A stretch of 64,000 bases of DNA from Micromonospora sp. WMMD1155 (GTDB lineage Bacteria > Actinomycetota > Actinomycetes > Mycobacteriales > Micromonosporaceae), in the NCBI RefSeq assembly GCF_029581275.1, contig NZ_CP120742.1, forward strand, positions 6,572,501 through 6,636,500, read 5' to 3'. The notes beneath the pieces were generated by a model. The model searched no databases and was not told where the DNA came from. It worked only from the letters and a program-made list of their open reading frames with translations. Both the position numbers and the translations under genes were made by a program. The number at the start of each line of letters is the position of its first letter. The first letter of the stretch is position 1. Shown in pieces: positions 1 through 8,825 of this stretch.

Positions 1-372
1 GGGCAGCGGCACGAACCGCTCCGCGACCGGGTCGGCCAGCCAGCCGGTGCGGTGCCCGTAGGTCATGGCACCGACCGTGCCGACCGCGACGGCCGGGGTC
101 TCGCTCTCCACCACTCGGCCGACCTGCATGTAGCCGAGCCGGTTCACCGGGTACGGGGTGCTCGCCGCGCCCGGCTGGAACAGGCCCAGGTCGGCGTTCC
201 AGGTGACGTTCAGGTAGGGGTTGGTGCCCTTGACGTAGCTCAGCTCGGTGCCGGCGGAGACGCCACTGAAGAGCGTCTCGACCCGGAACGTGCCGGGGCG
301 CAGCGGCGCGGCGTCCTGCTCCACGAGGTCGACCCGGCCGGGACCGGTGACCACCACGACCCGGTCACGCAT
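1..372 (-). CDS. Zinc-binding MDR-type dehydrogenase, partial (3' end outside window)
   Basis: Only the first 124 codons are visible; the gene runs off the left edge. The N-terminus carries a GroES-like segment with the pattern SGVSAGTEL followed by KG at about residues 40-55, typical of medium-chain (COG1063-type) dehydrogenases that work on sugar or cyclitol-like substrates beside a Gfo/Idh/MocA oxidoreductase. The ATG at 372 overlaps the stop codon of the upstream gene (TGA at 365-367), so the two are translationally coupled in one operon. The substrate cannot be read from this fragment, and the nucleotide-binding half is not present. Confidence 0.75.
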   Translation of the reverse strand, partial: MRDRVVVVTGPGRVDLVEQDAAPLRPGTFRVETLFSGVSAGTELSYVKGTNPYLNVTWNADLGLFQPGAASTPYPVNRLGYMQVGRVVESETPAVAVGTVGAMTYGHRTGWLADPVAERFVPLP

Positions 373-1375
373 CGACGGTCACCCCCGTGCGCAGCGCGGC
401 CGGGGCGGTCGGGGTGGCGAGTCGTACGGTCGTGCCGGTGCGGGCCGAGTCGGCCACCGCGAGGGCCAGTCGCTGGGTCGCGAGCGCCTCGGCGTACGGG
501 ACGCGGACGTCGTCGCCGATGCCGCGTACGGCGTCGACGAAGGCGCGGTCCACCGCCACCCGGGCGGCCTCCGGATCGGCCGGCACGTGTCGTTCGCCGT
601 CGGCGTCGCGGATCGACAGACCGTCCTCGGTCAGGGCCAGGGCCAGCCCGTCGGCGAGGATCTCCAGGCCGGCGCGGTGCTTCCAGCCCAACACGCACGC
701 CGCGCTGAGCGTGCCGACCGCCCCGTCGGCGAAGCGCAGCACGGCGGTGGTCACCGAGTCGACGTCGGCGCCGTCGACCGGCGGAGGGGTGCCGTCGCCG
801 TACGCGGTGACCTCGGTGACCTCGTCGGCCAGCACGCGGACCAGGTCCAGCACGTGGGCGGCCTGTTCCACCACCGGGCCGCCGGAGCGGTCCCGCCGCG
901 ACCACCAGGCGACCGGGGGCACCTTGTCCAGCCAGGCGCCGCTGACCATCCGGACGGGACGGTCAGCGAGCAGCTCACGGGCCTGGTCGAGCACGCTCAG
1001 GTAACGCCAGTGGTGGCCGACGGCGGTGCGCAGCCCCCGGCGCGCGACCAGGTCGGCGATCCGCTCGGCGGTGCCCAGGTCGACCGCGACGGGCTTCTCC
1101 ACGAACATCGGCACGCCGGCCTCGACCAGTGCCTCCTCGGCGGGGCCGTGCGCGAACGGCGGCACGCAGACGTACACCGCGTCGGGGCTGGTGGCCAGCA
1201 GCTCGGCGAGGTCGGCGCAGACCCGCGCGCCGTGCCGCGTGGCCAGCGCGGACGCCGCCTCCGGCGCGACGTCGGTGACCCCGACCAGCTCGACGTCGTC
1301 GAAGCCGGACAGCACGCGGGCGTGGCGTTGTGCCACTCCCCCGGCTCCGACCAGACCCACCCGGCAGTGACGCAT
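365..1375 (-). CDS. Gfo/Idh/MocA family NAD(P)-dependent oxidoreductase
   Basis: A 336-aa soluble dehydrogenase. The N-terminal Rossmann motif GLVGAGGVAQRH sits at residues 7-18, and the family signature EKPVAVDLGTAE follows at about residue 95, including the catalytic-type lysine of the EKP motif. The start at 1375 is preferred over an upstream in-frame codon because AAGGGG lies a short distance before it and the Rossmann fold then begins at once. It overlaps the following zinc-type dehydrogenase by 8 nt, which suggests the pair oxidises or epimerises the same sugar, inositol or sugar-nucleotide substrate. The actual substrate is unknown. Confidence 0.85.
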   Translation of the reverse strand: MRHCRVGLVGAGGVAQRHARVLSGFDDVELVGVTDVAPEAASALATRHGARVCADLAELLATSPDAVYVCVPPFAHGPAEEALVEAGVPMFVEKPVAVDLGTAERIADLVARRGLRTAVGHHWRYLSVLDQARELLADRPVRMVSGAWLDKVPPVAWWSRRDRSGGPVVEQAAHVLDLVRVLADEVTEVTAYGDGTPPPVDGADVDSVTTAVLRFADGAVGTLSAACVLGWKHRAGLEILADGLALALTEDGLSIRDADGERHVPADPEAARVAVDRAFVDAVRGIGDDVRVPYAEALATQRLALAVADSARTGTTVRLATPTAPAALRTGVTVDA

Positions 1376-1568
1376 CCGACACCCCTTCGAAGACCTTTCA
1401 TGTGCGATGGGAGCAGTCCCCCGGGGTGTGCGCAATCAAACGTTCATCCCCCGGGAACGCATTGTCGTCACCTCTGTGATCAAGCTGTTGCCGAGAATGC
1501 GGTTAGCGCGTGATGAGGAATGGGAACAACCAAATTCGGTTCTTCCACGCACGAATGGAGGGGTGCCC

Positions 1569-2585
1569 GTGCGGGATGCGACATCGAGCGTTTCACCGGT
1601 GGTGGAGGCGTGGGCCACGTACCGGACGACGACGGCGGCGGACTGGCCGGCGCGTCGTCTGATGCGGGCCAAGGGAGAGACCCGGGTCAGCGTGGTGCTG
1701 CCGGCGCGCAACGAGGAGGCCACCGTCGGCGCGATCGTGTCGACCATCCGGGAGCACCTGATGGATCGCGTCGCCCTGGTCGACGAACTGATCGTGGTGG
1801 ATTCACGCTCGACTGACCGTACGGCGCAGGTGGCCCGGGCCGCCGGTGCGGAGGTGGTCAGCCAGGACGCGATGACCCGGGGGTTGCCCCGACTCACCGG
1901 CAAGGGTGACGCCCTGTGGGCGGGTCTGGCCGCCGCCGAGGGGGACGTGGTGGCGTTCGTCGACGCCGACCTGCGGGAGTTCCGGCCGCACTTCGTGACC
2001 GGGCTGCTCGGCCCGCTGCTGACCGACTCCTCGGTCGACTTCGTGAAGGGGTTCTATCACCGGCCTCTGGTGGGTGCCGCCAGCGTGGAGCAGGACGGTG
2101 GGGGTCGGGTGACCGAGTTGATGGCCCGACCGTTGCTGAACCTGTTCTGGCCCGAGCTGGCCGGCTTCGTGCAGCCCCTCGCCGGTGAGTACGCGGGCCG
2201 CCGGGACGTGCTGGCCCGGGTGCCGTTCGTCTCCGGGTACGGGGTGGAGACGGCCATGATGATCGACCTGCTCGACCTGGTCGGCCTCGACGCGATGGCG
2301 CAGGTCGACCTCGGTGAGCGCAAGCACCGGCACCAGGACACGGCGGCGCTGGGCCGGATGTCCGCGCAGATCATGTTGACCGCCTGGTCCCGGTTGCAGC
2401 GGCGGGGCTGGGCGATTCCCGGGTTGGCGCCGGAGTCGTTGCTGACCCAGTTCCGTCGCGGCGGCTCGGACACGTTGCCCAACCTGGACCGGGAGATCGT
2501 GGTCACCGATGTGTCCATCGAGGAACGCCCGCCGCTGGCGGAGTTGCGCCACCGGGTGCCCCGCCGACGGGTGGCCGCAGCGTGA
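1569..2585 (+). CDS. gpgS: Glucosyl-3-phosphoglycerate synthase
   Basis: A 338-aa GT-A fold glycosyltransferase. It transfers glucose from a nucleotide-glucose to 3-phosphoglycerate, the first step to glucosylglycerate and, in mycobacteria, to methylglucose lipopolysaccharides. Visible motifs are LPARNEE at about 44-50, the metal-binding DAD at 132-134, KGFYHRP, and SGYGVETAMMID near residue 230, all typical of the GpgS (GT81) group. GTG 1569 is chosen because GGAGGG lies five bases upstream; the longer in-frame extension back to 1407 is low-complexity and has no good ribosome site. A GT4 enzyme follows 79 nt downstream. Confidence 0.88.
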   Translation: MRDATSSVSPVVEAWATYRTTTAADWPARRLMRAKGETRVSVVLPARNEEATVGAIVSTIREHLMDRVALVDELIVVDSRSTDRTAQVARAAGAEVVSQDAMTRGLPRLTGKGDALWAGLAAAEGDVVAFVDADLREFRPHFVTGLLGPLLTDSSVDFVKGFYHRPLVGAASVEQDGGGRVTELMARPLLNLFWPELAGFVQPLAGEYAGRRDVLARVPFVSGYGVETAMMIDLLDLVGLDAMAQVDLGERKHRHQDTAALGRMSAQIMLTAWSRLQRRGWAIPGLAPESLLTQFRRGGSDTLPNLDREIVVTDVSIEERPPLAELRHRVPRRRVAAA

Positions 2586-2664
2586 GCGCGAGGAGTGAGC
2601 CGGTTCGGCGAGCCCCGCGGTCGCGAACCGACCGCCCAGTGACCGCGAGAGGGGGACCCACCGG

Positions 2665-3822
2665 ATGAGCCTGACCGTGTTGATGAACGCCGGGCCGTGG
2701 CTGTCCGTGCCACCGCCCGGTTACGGCGGCATCGAGAACGTCATCGCCACGCTCGTGCCGGAGCTGCGCCGGTTGGGCGTGCGGGTGGTGCTGGCCTCGG
2801 TGGGCAGCAGCACCCTGCCGGTGGACGAGCGGGTGTCGGTCTTCGCCGACGGGCAGTTCGCGTCGTTGCAGCGGCCGTACAACCAGGTCTGTGGGGTCGC
2901 CCAGGCGCACCTGGCCGGGGTGGTCCGTGAGTTGCACTCCCGCGACGACATCGATCTGGTGCACGATCACGTGGAGGCGGTGGGCCTCGCCACGCTCGCC
3001 GCGATGGGGCCGGCCGGGCCGCCGACCCTGCACACCCTGCACTGGGACCTGGCCAAGCACCCGGCGCTCTACGGCAGCCTGGACGGCGGCGACCGGGTCC
3101 GCGTCAACGGGGTCTCCGCGTCGCAGTTGGCCCGGGCGCCGCTGGCGCTGCGGGAGCACTCGGTGGGGCACGTGCACCTGTCCACGCCGCTCGCCGTCGA
3201 CGCCGACCGCCGGCCGCGGGCGGAGAAGGGCGAGCACGTGCTCATCCTGGGCCGGATCAACCCGGGCAAGGGGCAGGACGTGGGTGCCCGACTGGCCCAC
3301 CGGGTCGGGTTTCCGCTGGTGCTGGCCGGTCCGGTGGGCCCGTACCATCGGCCGGCCGATCTGGCCGCCGCCGGCGACGAGGCCCGGCAGAACCCGGATG
3401 TGCGGTTCTTCCTCGACGAGGTGGCCCCGCACGTCGACGGTGACCTGGTCCGCTGGGTCGGCACGGTGGCCGGTCAGGAGCGGGACGACCTGCTCGCCAG
3501 CGCCCGCGCGTCGCTGTTCCCGCTGCGCTGGGAGGAGCCGGGCGGCACGGCGGTGGTCGAGTCGCTCGCCCTGGGTACGCCGGTGGTGGCGACCAGCCGG
3601 GGCTGCCTGCCGGAGCTGATCGAGCACGGCCGCACCGGGCTGCTCGCCGCCGAGGAGGAGGAACTGGGCGATCTGGTGCTCGCCGCCGACCTGCTCGACC
3701 CGGACGAGTGCCGGCGGGCGGCCGCGCAGCGGTTCACCCCGGCGGTGATGGCCCAACGCTACGTGGAGCTGTACGAGCGGGTCCGTCAGCTGTCCCGCGC
3801 GCCGAGGCTGCTCCCGGCCTGA
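2665..3822 (+). CDS. Glycosyltransferase family 4 (GT-B fold)
   Basis: A 385-aa protein. The N-terminal acceptor domain has the loop GYGGIEN at 19-25. The C-terminal nucleotide-sugar domain shows ILGRINPGKGQD near residue 195 and the E-x7-E element EEPGGTAVVE near 290, followed by GTPVVATSRG, the standard GT4 donor-binding end. It lies just after gpgS on the same strand, so both may act on glucosylglycerate-type or storage glycans. This link rests on position only. Donor and acceptor are unknown. Confidence 0.85.
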   Translation: MSLTVLMNAGPWLSVPPPGYGGIENVIATLVPELRRLGVRVVLASVGSSTLPVDERVSVFADGQFASLQRPYNQVCGVAQAHLAGVVRELHSRDDIDLVHDHVEAVGLATLAAMGPAGPPTLHTLHWDLAKHPALYGSLDGGDRVRVNGVSASQLARAPLALREHSVGHVHLSTPLAVDADRRPRAEKGEHVLILGRINPGKGQDVGARLAHRVGFPLVLAGPVGPYHRPADLAAAGDEARQNPDVRFFLDEVAPHVDGDLVRWVGTVAGQERDDLLASARASLFPLRWEEPGGTAVVESLALGTPVVATSRGCLPELIEHGRTGLLAAEEEELGDLVLAADLLDPDECRRAAAQRFTPAVMAQRYVELYERVRQLSRAPRLLPA

Positions 3823-3900
3823 CCGTCGGCGGGCGTTTGTCGGCGGCGACAGCGGGTAGCCGGCAGCGCTCGTACCCGCCGCGCAGCGAGGAGCCGGGGA

Positions 3901-4359
3901 ATGGTCGGACCGATGGCCCACTCCCGGGCCCGACCCAACCCGGCCGACGGCAAGGCGCCGGTCCGGCGGGCGGCGGCGACGGTGGGCGTGCTGTTCCTGC
4001 TGATCGGCGTGCTCGGTTTCGTGCCCGGGATCACCACCGGGATGCACGACCTGCGCTTCGCCGGCCACGGCTCCGGCGCGTACCTGTTCGGTGTCTTCCA
4101 GGTGTCGGTGCTGCACAACCTGGTGCACCTGGTGTTCGGGCTGGTGGGTCTGGTGCTGGCCCGGACGGTCACCGGGGCCCGGACGTTCCTGATCGGCGGC
4201 GGCGCCGTCTACCTGGTGCTCTGGCTCTACGGTCTGGCTGTCGACCACGACACCGGGGCGAACGTGCTGCCGGTCAACGACGCCGACGACTGGCTGCACC
4301 TGGGTCTCGGCGTCGGCATGATCGCGTTGGGCGTCCTGACCGGGCGACCCCGGCCGTGA
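3901..4359 (+). CDS. DUF4383 family membrane protein
   Basis: A 152-aa integral membrane protein with four hydrophobic segments (about residues 27-47, 64-85, 91-115 and 132-148). The segment FQVSVLHNLVHLVFGLVGL and the preceding short loop FAGHGSGAYLFG match the DUF4383 family, which is common in actinobacteria and has no known biochemical role. The start ATG 3901 has GAGGAG six bases upstream. It stands between the glycosyltransferases and a regulator, with no sign of a shared operon. Confidence 0.8.
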   Translation: MVGPMAHSRARPNPADGKAPVRRAAATVGVLFLLIGVLGFVPGITTGMHDLRFAGHGSGAYLFGVFQVSVLHNLVHLVFGLVGLVLARTVTGARTFLIGGGAVYLVLWLYGLAVDHDTGANVLPVNDADDWLHLGLGVGMIALGVLTGRPRP

Positions 4360-4470
4360 CCTGCCCTGTTGCGGCAGCTGGACCGCCTCGCCGGGCCGTC
4401 GACCCGGTTTGACGTCGGGCCGCCCCGGGTAGTGGGGAGCTCCCGACCCAGCAGCGAATAGAGGGTGGCG

Positions 4471-5193
4471 ATGTCGAGCCGGATCACCTGCGAGGTGCGC
4501 ACCACGGCACCGGTGGCGGTCGTCCGACTCACCGGTGCGCTTCACCTGGGCACCATGCGCACTGTGCACCGGGCGCTCAACGACGCGCTCGTCGACCAGC
4601 CGGAGGCGTTGGTGGTCGACCTGGCCGAGGTGCGCGTCGAGGACCGGCTGGCGCTGTCCGTCTTCGCCGCGACGGCCCGCCGTGCCGAGGAGTGGCCGGC
4701 GGTGCCGGTGGTGCTGTGCGCCCCGTCGCCGGTCGCCGCGCGTTGGCTGGCCGAGTCGACCACCTGCCGGGTGGTTCCGGTCACCGCGGACTGCGCGGAG
4801 GCCACCCGGTTGGCGGGTGCCCCGTTGCGGATGCGGGCCCGGCTGGAGCCGGTGGCCGAGGCGTGCCGCCGGGCCCGGGAGCTGGTCACGGACGCGTGCG
4901 CCAAGTGGAACCTGCCCAACGCGGCGGGACCTGCCGCGCTGGTGGTGAGCGAGCTGGTCGGCAACGTGGTACGCCACGCCGGCACCCCGATGCACGTGAC
5001 GGTGACCCTGCGCCGGCCGTACCTGCACCTGGCGGTGGTGGACGGCAGCAACGCGCAGGCTCGGCCGGGCGGGACGGACCTGCACGCCGAGGGTGGCCGG
5101 GGGCTGATGCTGGTGCGGGAGCTGACCCAGCGTTGGGGCAGCGTGCCCGCGGGGCAGGGCAAGGCGGTCTGGGCGATGCTGCCGGCAACCTGA
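4471..5193 (+). CDS. STAS-HATPase fusion, anti-sigma/anti-anti-sigma type regulator
   Basis: A 240-aa two-domain protein. Residues 1 to about 115 have the beta-alpha layout of a STAS domain, as in anti-anti-sigma factors. Residues 130-240 are an RsbW-like GHKL ATPase with the N-box E161-x3-N165, a VVDGSN G1 box near 189-194 and a G2 box GGRGLMLV near 208-215. At the place where phosphorylatable STAS domains have D-S-S-G the sequence reads VEDRLAL (56-62), so the usual serine is missing. GAGGG precedes ATG 4471 with good spacing. The likely role is partner switching that controls a sigma factor. A sigma-STAS fusion is encoded 2.3 kb downstream. Confidence 0.75.
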   Translation: MSSRITCEVRTTAPVAVVRLTGALHLGTMRTVHRALNDALVDQPEALVVDLAEVRVEDRLALSVFAATARRAEEWPAVPVVLCAPSPVAARWLAESTTCRVVPVTADCAEATRLAGAPLRMRARLEPVAEACRRARELVTDACAKWNLPNAAGPAALVVSELVGNVVRHAGTPMHVTVTLRRPYLHLAVVDGSNAQARPGGTDLHAEGGRGLMLVRELTQRWGSVPAGQGKAVWAMLPAT

Positions 5194-5318
5194 GTGTTCG
5201 GGGCGCTTGCGCCCGGTACCAGCGATCTGACCGAATTTACCGCTCTGGCCTGGTTACATGGTGCGAGGGTCGGGTAGGCACGCCCGTCCTTTCTGCCGTC
5301 ACGACGGGGTGAGCAGCC

Positions 5319-7310
5319 ATGCCCAAGCGGGTAACCACGGAACCCGGTCGCGATCGGGGCCCGGCGATCCTGGCACCGGCCCGGTTCGGGGGTTTCCCGG
5401 GAGCGGTACGCACGCCGATTCCCGGCAACTCGTTGATCAAGTTCCTCGCCACGACCGACCACAAGCAGATCGGCCTGCTGTATCTGCTGACCTCCTTCGG
5501 GTTCTTCGTGGTGGCCGGGCTGCAGGCGATGGTGATGCGCGCCGAGCTGGCCCGACCGGGCATGCAGTTCCTCTCCTCCGAGCAGTACAACCAGCTCTTC
5601 ACCTCGCACGGCGCGGTGATGCTGCTGCTGTTCGCCACGCCTGCGGCGTTCGGGTTCGCCAACTTCATCGTGCCGATCCAGATCGGCGCGCCGGACGTGT
5701 CGTTCCCCCGTCTGAACGCGCTCGCCTATTGGCTGTACCTGTTCGGCGGGCTCATGGTGATCGGCGGTTTCATCACCCCGGGAGGTTCGGCGGACTTCGG
5801 CTGGACCGCGTACAGCCCGCTCAGCGACGTGGACCACAGCCCCGGCGTGGGCGCGAACATGTGGGTGCTCGGCCTGGTGGTCTCCGGGCTCGGCACCATC
5901 CTCGGCGCGGTCAACCTGATCACCACGATCCTCACCCTGCGTGCCCCCGGCATGACCATGTTCCGGATGCCGATCTTCACCTGGAACATGCTGTTCACCA
6001 GCGTGCTGGTGATCCTCGTCTTCCCGTTGCTGGCCGCCGCGCTGCTGGCGCTGTCGGCCGACCGGCTGCTCAACGCGCACGTCTACGACCCGGCCACCGG
6101 CGGCCCGATGCTCTGGCAGCACCTGTTCTGGTTCTTCGGCCACCCCGAGGTGTACATCATCGCGTTGCCGTTCTTCGGCATCATCACCGAGATCATCCCG
6201 GTCTTCGCCCGCAAGCCGCTCTTCGGCTACACCGGGATCGTGCTGGCCACCGTGGCGATCACCGTGCTGTCCATGACGGTCTGGGCGCACCACATGTTCG
6301 CCACCGGTCAGGTGCTGCTGCCGTTCTTCAGCATCCTCAGCTATCTGATCGCGGTGCCCACCGGAGTGAAGTTCTTCAACTGGATCGGCACCATGTGGAA
6401 GGGACAACTCACCTTCGAGACGCCGATGCTGTTCGCCATCGGCTTCCTGGTCACCTTCCTGCTCGGTGGCCTCACCGGGGTGCTGCTGGCCAGCCCGCCG
6501 GCCGACTGGCACACCCACGACAGCTACTTCGTGGTGGCGCACTTCCACTACGTGGTGTTCGGCACCGTGGTGTTCGCCCTCTTCGGCGGCTACTACTTCT
6601 GGTGGCCGAAGATGACCGGGCGGCTGCTCGACGAGCGGCTCGGCAAGGCGCACTTCTGGACGATGTTCATCGGCTTCCACGGCACCTTCCTGGTGCACCA
6701 CTGGCTGGGCAGCGAGGGCATGCCGCGCCGCTACGCCGACTACCTGCCCACCGACGGCTTCACCACGCTGAACACGATCTCCAGCGTCTTCGCCTTCATC
6801 CTCGGCCTGTCCACCCTGTTCTTCATCTACAACGCCTGGAAGTCGTGGCGGTACGGGGCGGTGGTGACGGTGGACGACCCGTGGGGCTTCGGCAACTCGT
6901 TGGAGTGGGCCACCAGTTGTCCGCCGCCGCTGCGCAACTTCGACCGCATGCCCCGGATCCGGTCCGAGCGCCCCGCGTTCGACCTGAAGTACGGCCCGCT
7001 CGTCGCCGACCTGGGCCGGGACCTACCGCAGCGCACCACGAAGCCGCCGCAGGAGTTCGCCGAGGAGCTGAAGTTGGAGCACCACGCACCGGAGTCGCCG
7101 GCCGCCGAGGGCGCGCACGGTGCCCGCGAGGCGGCCGAGTACCAGCCCGCGCCACGGTCCGGCGCCCGTCCGGTGGACGTGCCGGAACCCGAGGGGATAC
7201 GGCGTCCGAGCTTCGAGCAGAGCGACGCGCCCCAGGACGCCGAGGACCCGCCGAAGCCGCACGAACGCTGGCGTCACCCGCACGGCGAGGACAACCCCGA
7301 AGAACGCTGA
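5319..7310 (+). CDS. ctaD: Cytochrome c oxidase subunit I (aa3 type)
   Basis: A 663-aa polytopic haem-copper oxidase subunit of the aerobic respiratory chain. Visible ligands: H97 (haem a, in TSHGAVM), H275 and Y279 (Cu-B and cross-linked Tyr, in HPEVY), H324-H325 (Cu-B), H408 (haem a3) and H410 (haem a) in HFHY. The K-channel lysine is K351 in VPTGVK. The catalytic core ends near residue 560. The remaining roughly 100 residues are a charged, proline- and glutamate-rich cytoplasmic tail not found in ordinary CtaD. No other oxidase subunit gene lies nearby, so this is an orphan ctaD copy. Confidence 0.95.
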   Translation: MPKRVTTEPGRDRGPAILAPARFGGFPGAVRTPIPGNSLIKFLATTDHKQIGLLYLLTSFGFFVVAGLQAMVMRAELARPGMQFLSSEQYNQLFTSHGAVMLLLFATPAAFGFANFIVPIQIGAPDVSFPRLNALAYWLYLFGGLMVIGGFITPGGSADFGWTAYSPLSDVDHSPGVGANMWVLGLVVSGLGTILGAVNLITTILTLRAPGMTMFRMPIFTWNMLFTSVLVILVFPLLAAALLALSADRLLNAHVYDPATGGPMLWQHLFWFFGHPEVYIIALPFFGIITEIIPVFARKPLFGYTGIVLATVAITVLSMTVWAHHMFATGQVLLPFFSILSYLIAVPTGVKFFNWIGTMWKGQLTFETPMLFAIGFLVTFLLGGLTGVLLASPPADWHTHDSYFVVAHFHYVVFGTVVFALFGGYYFWWPKMTGRLLDERLGKAHFWTMFIGFHGTFLVHHWLGSEGMPRRYADYLPTDGFTTLNTISSVFAFILGLSTLFFIYNAWKSWRYGAVVTVDDPWGFGNSLEWATSCPPPLRNFDRMPRIRSERPAFDLKYGPLVADLGRDLPQRTTKPPQEFAEELKLEHHAPESPAAEGAHGAREAAEYQPAPRSGARPVDVPEPEGIRRPSFEQSDAPQDAEDPPKPHERWRHPHGEDNPEER

Positions 7311-7328
7311 TCAGCGTACGCCGAGAGA

Positions 7329-7351
7329 GCCGACACCCGGTGGGTGTCGGC
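7329..7351 (+). terminator. Hairpin terminator after ctaD
   Basis: A perfect 10-bp stem, GCCGACACCC at 7329-7338 and GGGTGTCGGC at 7342-7351, with a 3-nt loop. It starts 18 nt after the ctaD stop. There is no T-tract, as is usual for actinobacterial terminators. Confidence 0.7.
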
Positions 7352-7459
7352 CCTCGTCGTTCGTCGCGACCGGCGGCGCTCCGGTTTGGACGAGTGGCTC
7401 GGTTGCCGGCGGCTCGGTCTCGGGCGGCTCGGGTTCCGGGCGGGCGCCGGGCCGGCCGC

Positions 7460-8602
7460 TCAGTCCCGGGCGGGCGCCAGGCCGGCGGCGGTGAGCGAGC
7501 GGCGTACCGCGGGCTGGACCCGGGTCAGGCGCAGCGGCACCCCGGTCCGCTCCGCCGCGTCCCGCCCGGCCATCAGGGCGGCGATCCCACCGGCGTCGAA
7601 CCCGCCCGCGCCGACCAGGTCGACGACCACCTCGCTGGGCTGTCCGGTGACCGCCTCCAGCATGGCCCGGCGCAACTGGTCCGCGCCGTCGCGGTCGATC
7701 TCGCCGCCGACCTCGACCACCACCCGGTCACCGTTCTGCTTGACCGAGATCCGGGTCTTGCCCGGGTCGGGTTCGGCGGCCCCGTTCTGCCACGGCGGCG
7801 GCGCGTCGGCGAGCATCGCCTGGCGCAGCCAGGTGAGCGCTCGCGACAGCAACCGGGAGACGTGCATCTGCGAGATGCCGAACCGGGCGGCGATCTCCGC
7901 CTGGGTCTGGTTGCCGTAGAACCGCATGGCCAGGATGCGCCGCTCCCGCCAGGGCAGCCGGTGCAGCAGACCGCTCACCGTGACCCGGTCGTCGACCGAC
8001 TCCAGCGCGTTGTCCGATTCGCCGACCAGGTCACCGAACTCCGCGGAGCTCTCCCCACCCACCGGGGCGTTGAGGGAGGCCGGGCTGTAGCCGGCCGCCG
8101 ACTCCAGCGCGGCGAGGATCTCCTCCTCCGGGGTCTCCAGTCGGGCGGACAGTTCGGCCACCGACGGGGCCCGGGACAGCTCGCTGGTCAGCGCGGCCGT
8201 CGCCTGCCCCACCTCGAGGATCAGGTCCCGCAACCGGCGGGGCACGTGTACGCCCCAGGTCCGGTCCCGGAAGTGCCGTTTGATCTCACCGACGATGGTG
8301 ATCGCGGCGTACGCGGTGAAGGACCCCCGTTCCGGGTCATACCGGTCGACGGCGTTGACCAGCCCCAGCCGGGCGACCTGTTCCAGGTCCTCCAGTGGCT
8401 CCCCCCGACCCCGGTACCGGCGGGCCAGCCGCCCGGCGAAGGGCAGCGCGAAGCGCACCAGGTCCTCGCGGGCCTCCCCCCGTCGCTCCGGCGGCAGCCC
8501 TTCGATCCGGGCCGCGTACGCCAGTGCCGCCGCGTCGAGGTCCTCCAGACCTCGATCGGTGGGTGGTGGTGTGGTCGTGGTCGTACTCGTCTGTCCGAAC
8601 AT
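7460..8602 (-). CDS. SigB/SigF/SigG-type sigma factor with C-terminal STAS domain
   Basis: A 380-aa protein. Residues 30-265 contain sigma-70 regions 2, 3 and 4: EDLEQVARLGLVNAVDRYDP (region 2.1-2.2 core, 71-90), VPRRLRDL in region 3, and the region 4 helix-turn-helix TQAEIAARFGISQMHVSRLL at 233-252, as in the stress and sporulation sigma family. Residues 283-378 form a STAS domain, the fold of the anti-anti-sigma factors that normally act in trans. Its phosphosite position reads FDAGG (335-339), so the usual serine is absent. GGGAGG six bases before ATG 8602 supports this start. The fusion suggests regulation of sigma activity in cis by an RsbW-like kinase. Confidence 0.88.
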   Translation of the reverse strand: MFGQTSTTTTTPPPTDRGLEDLDAAALAYAARIEGLPPERRGEAREDLVRFALPFAGRLARRYRGRGEPLEDLEQVARLGLVNAVDRYDPERGSFTAYAAITIVGEIKRHFRDRTWGVHVPRRLRDLILEVGQATAALTSELSRAPSVAELSARLETPEEEILAALESAAGYSPASLNAPVGGESSAEFGDLVGESDNALESVDDRVTVSGLLHRLPWRERRILAMRFYGNQTQAEIAARFGISQMHVSRLLSRALTWLRQAMLADAPPPWQNGAAEPDPGKTRISVKQNGDRVVVEVGGEIDRDGADQLRRAMLEAVTGQPSEVVVDLVGAGGFDAGGIAALMAGRDAAERTGVPLRLTRVQPAVRRSLTAAGLAPARD

Positions 8603-8825
8603 CCGCGCCTCCCTCAGGAAGGTCCCCCGCCCGGATCGGGAAACCGGTCGTGCGCGTGGTCGAGCCACGCACCGGGCCGGAAAAGTGGGTCAGTGACTGG
8701 GATGCCAGCGGGCGACAACGCGTCCACGCAGCGCAATCAGGCTGTCGCAGCCAGCGATGTTCCCGCTCCGTAGGTACTCAATCACGGGACCCCGGGTTCG
8801 CGAGGATGTTTCGGCGTGCTCCGTC

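Noticed and set aside
2503..5085. 860-codon open frame on the minus strand
   Set aside because: It is antisense to the GT4, DUF4383 and STAS-HATPase genes, has low-complexity His/Arg/Gln-rich composition and no domain; such frames are typical shadows in GC-rich DNA.
5258..8773. 1171-codon open frame on the plus strand
   Set aside because: It runs out of frame across ctaD and antisense to the sigma-STAS gene, both of which carry full family motifs.
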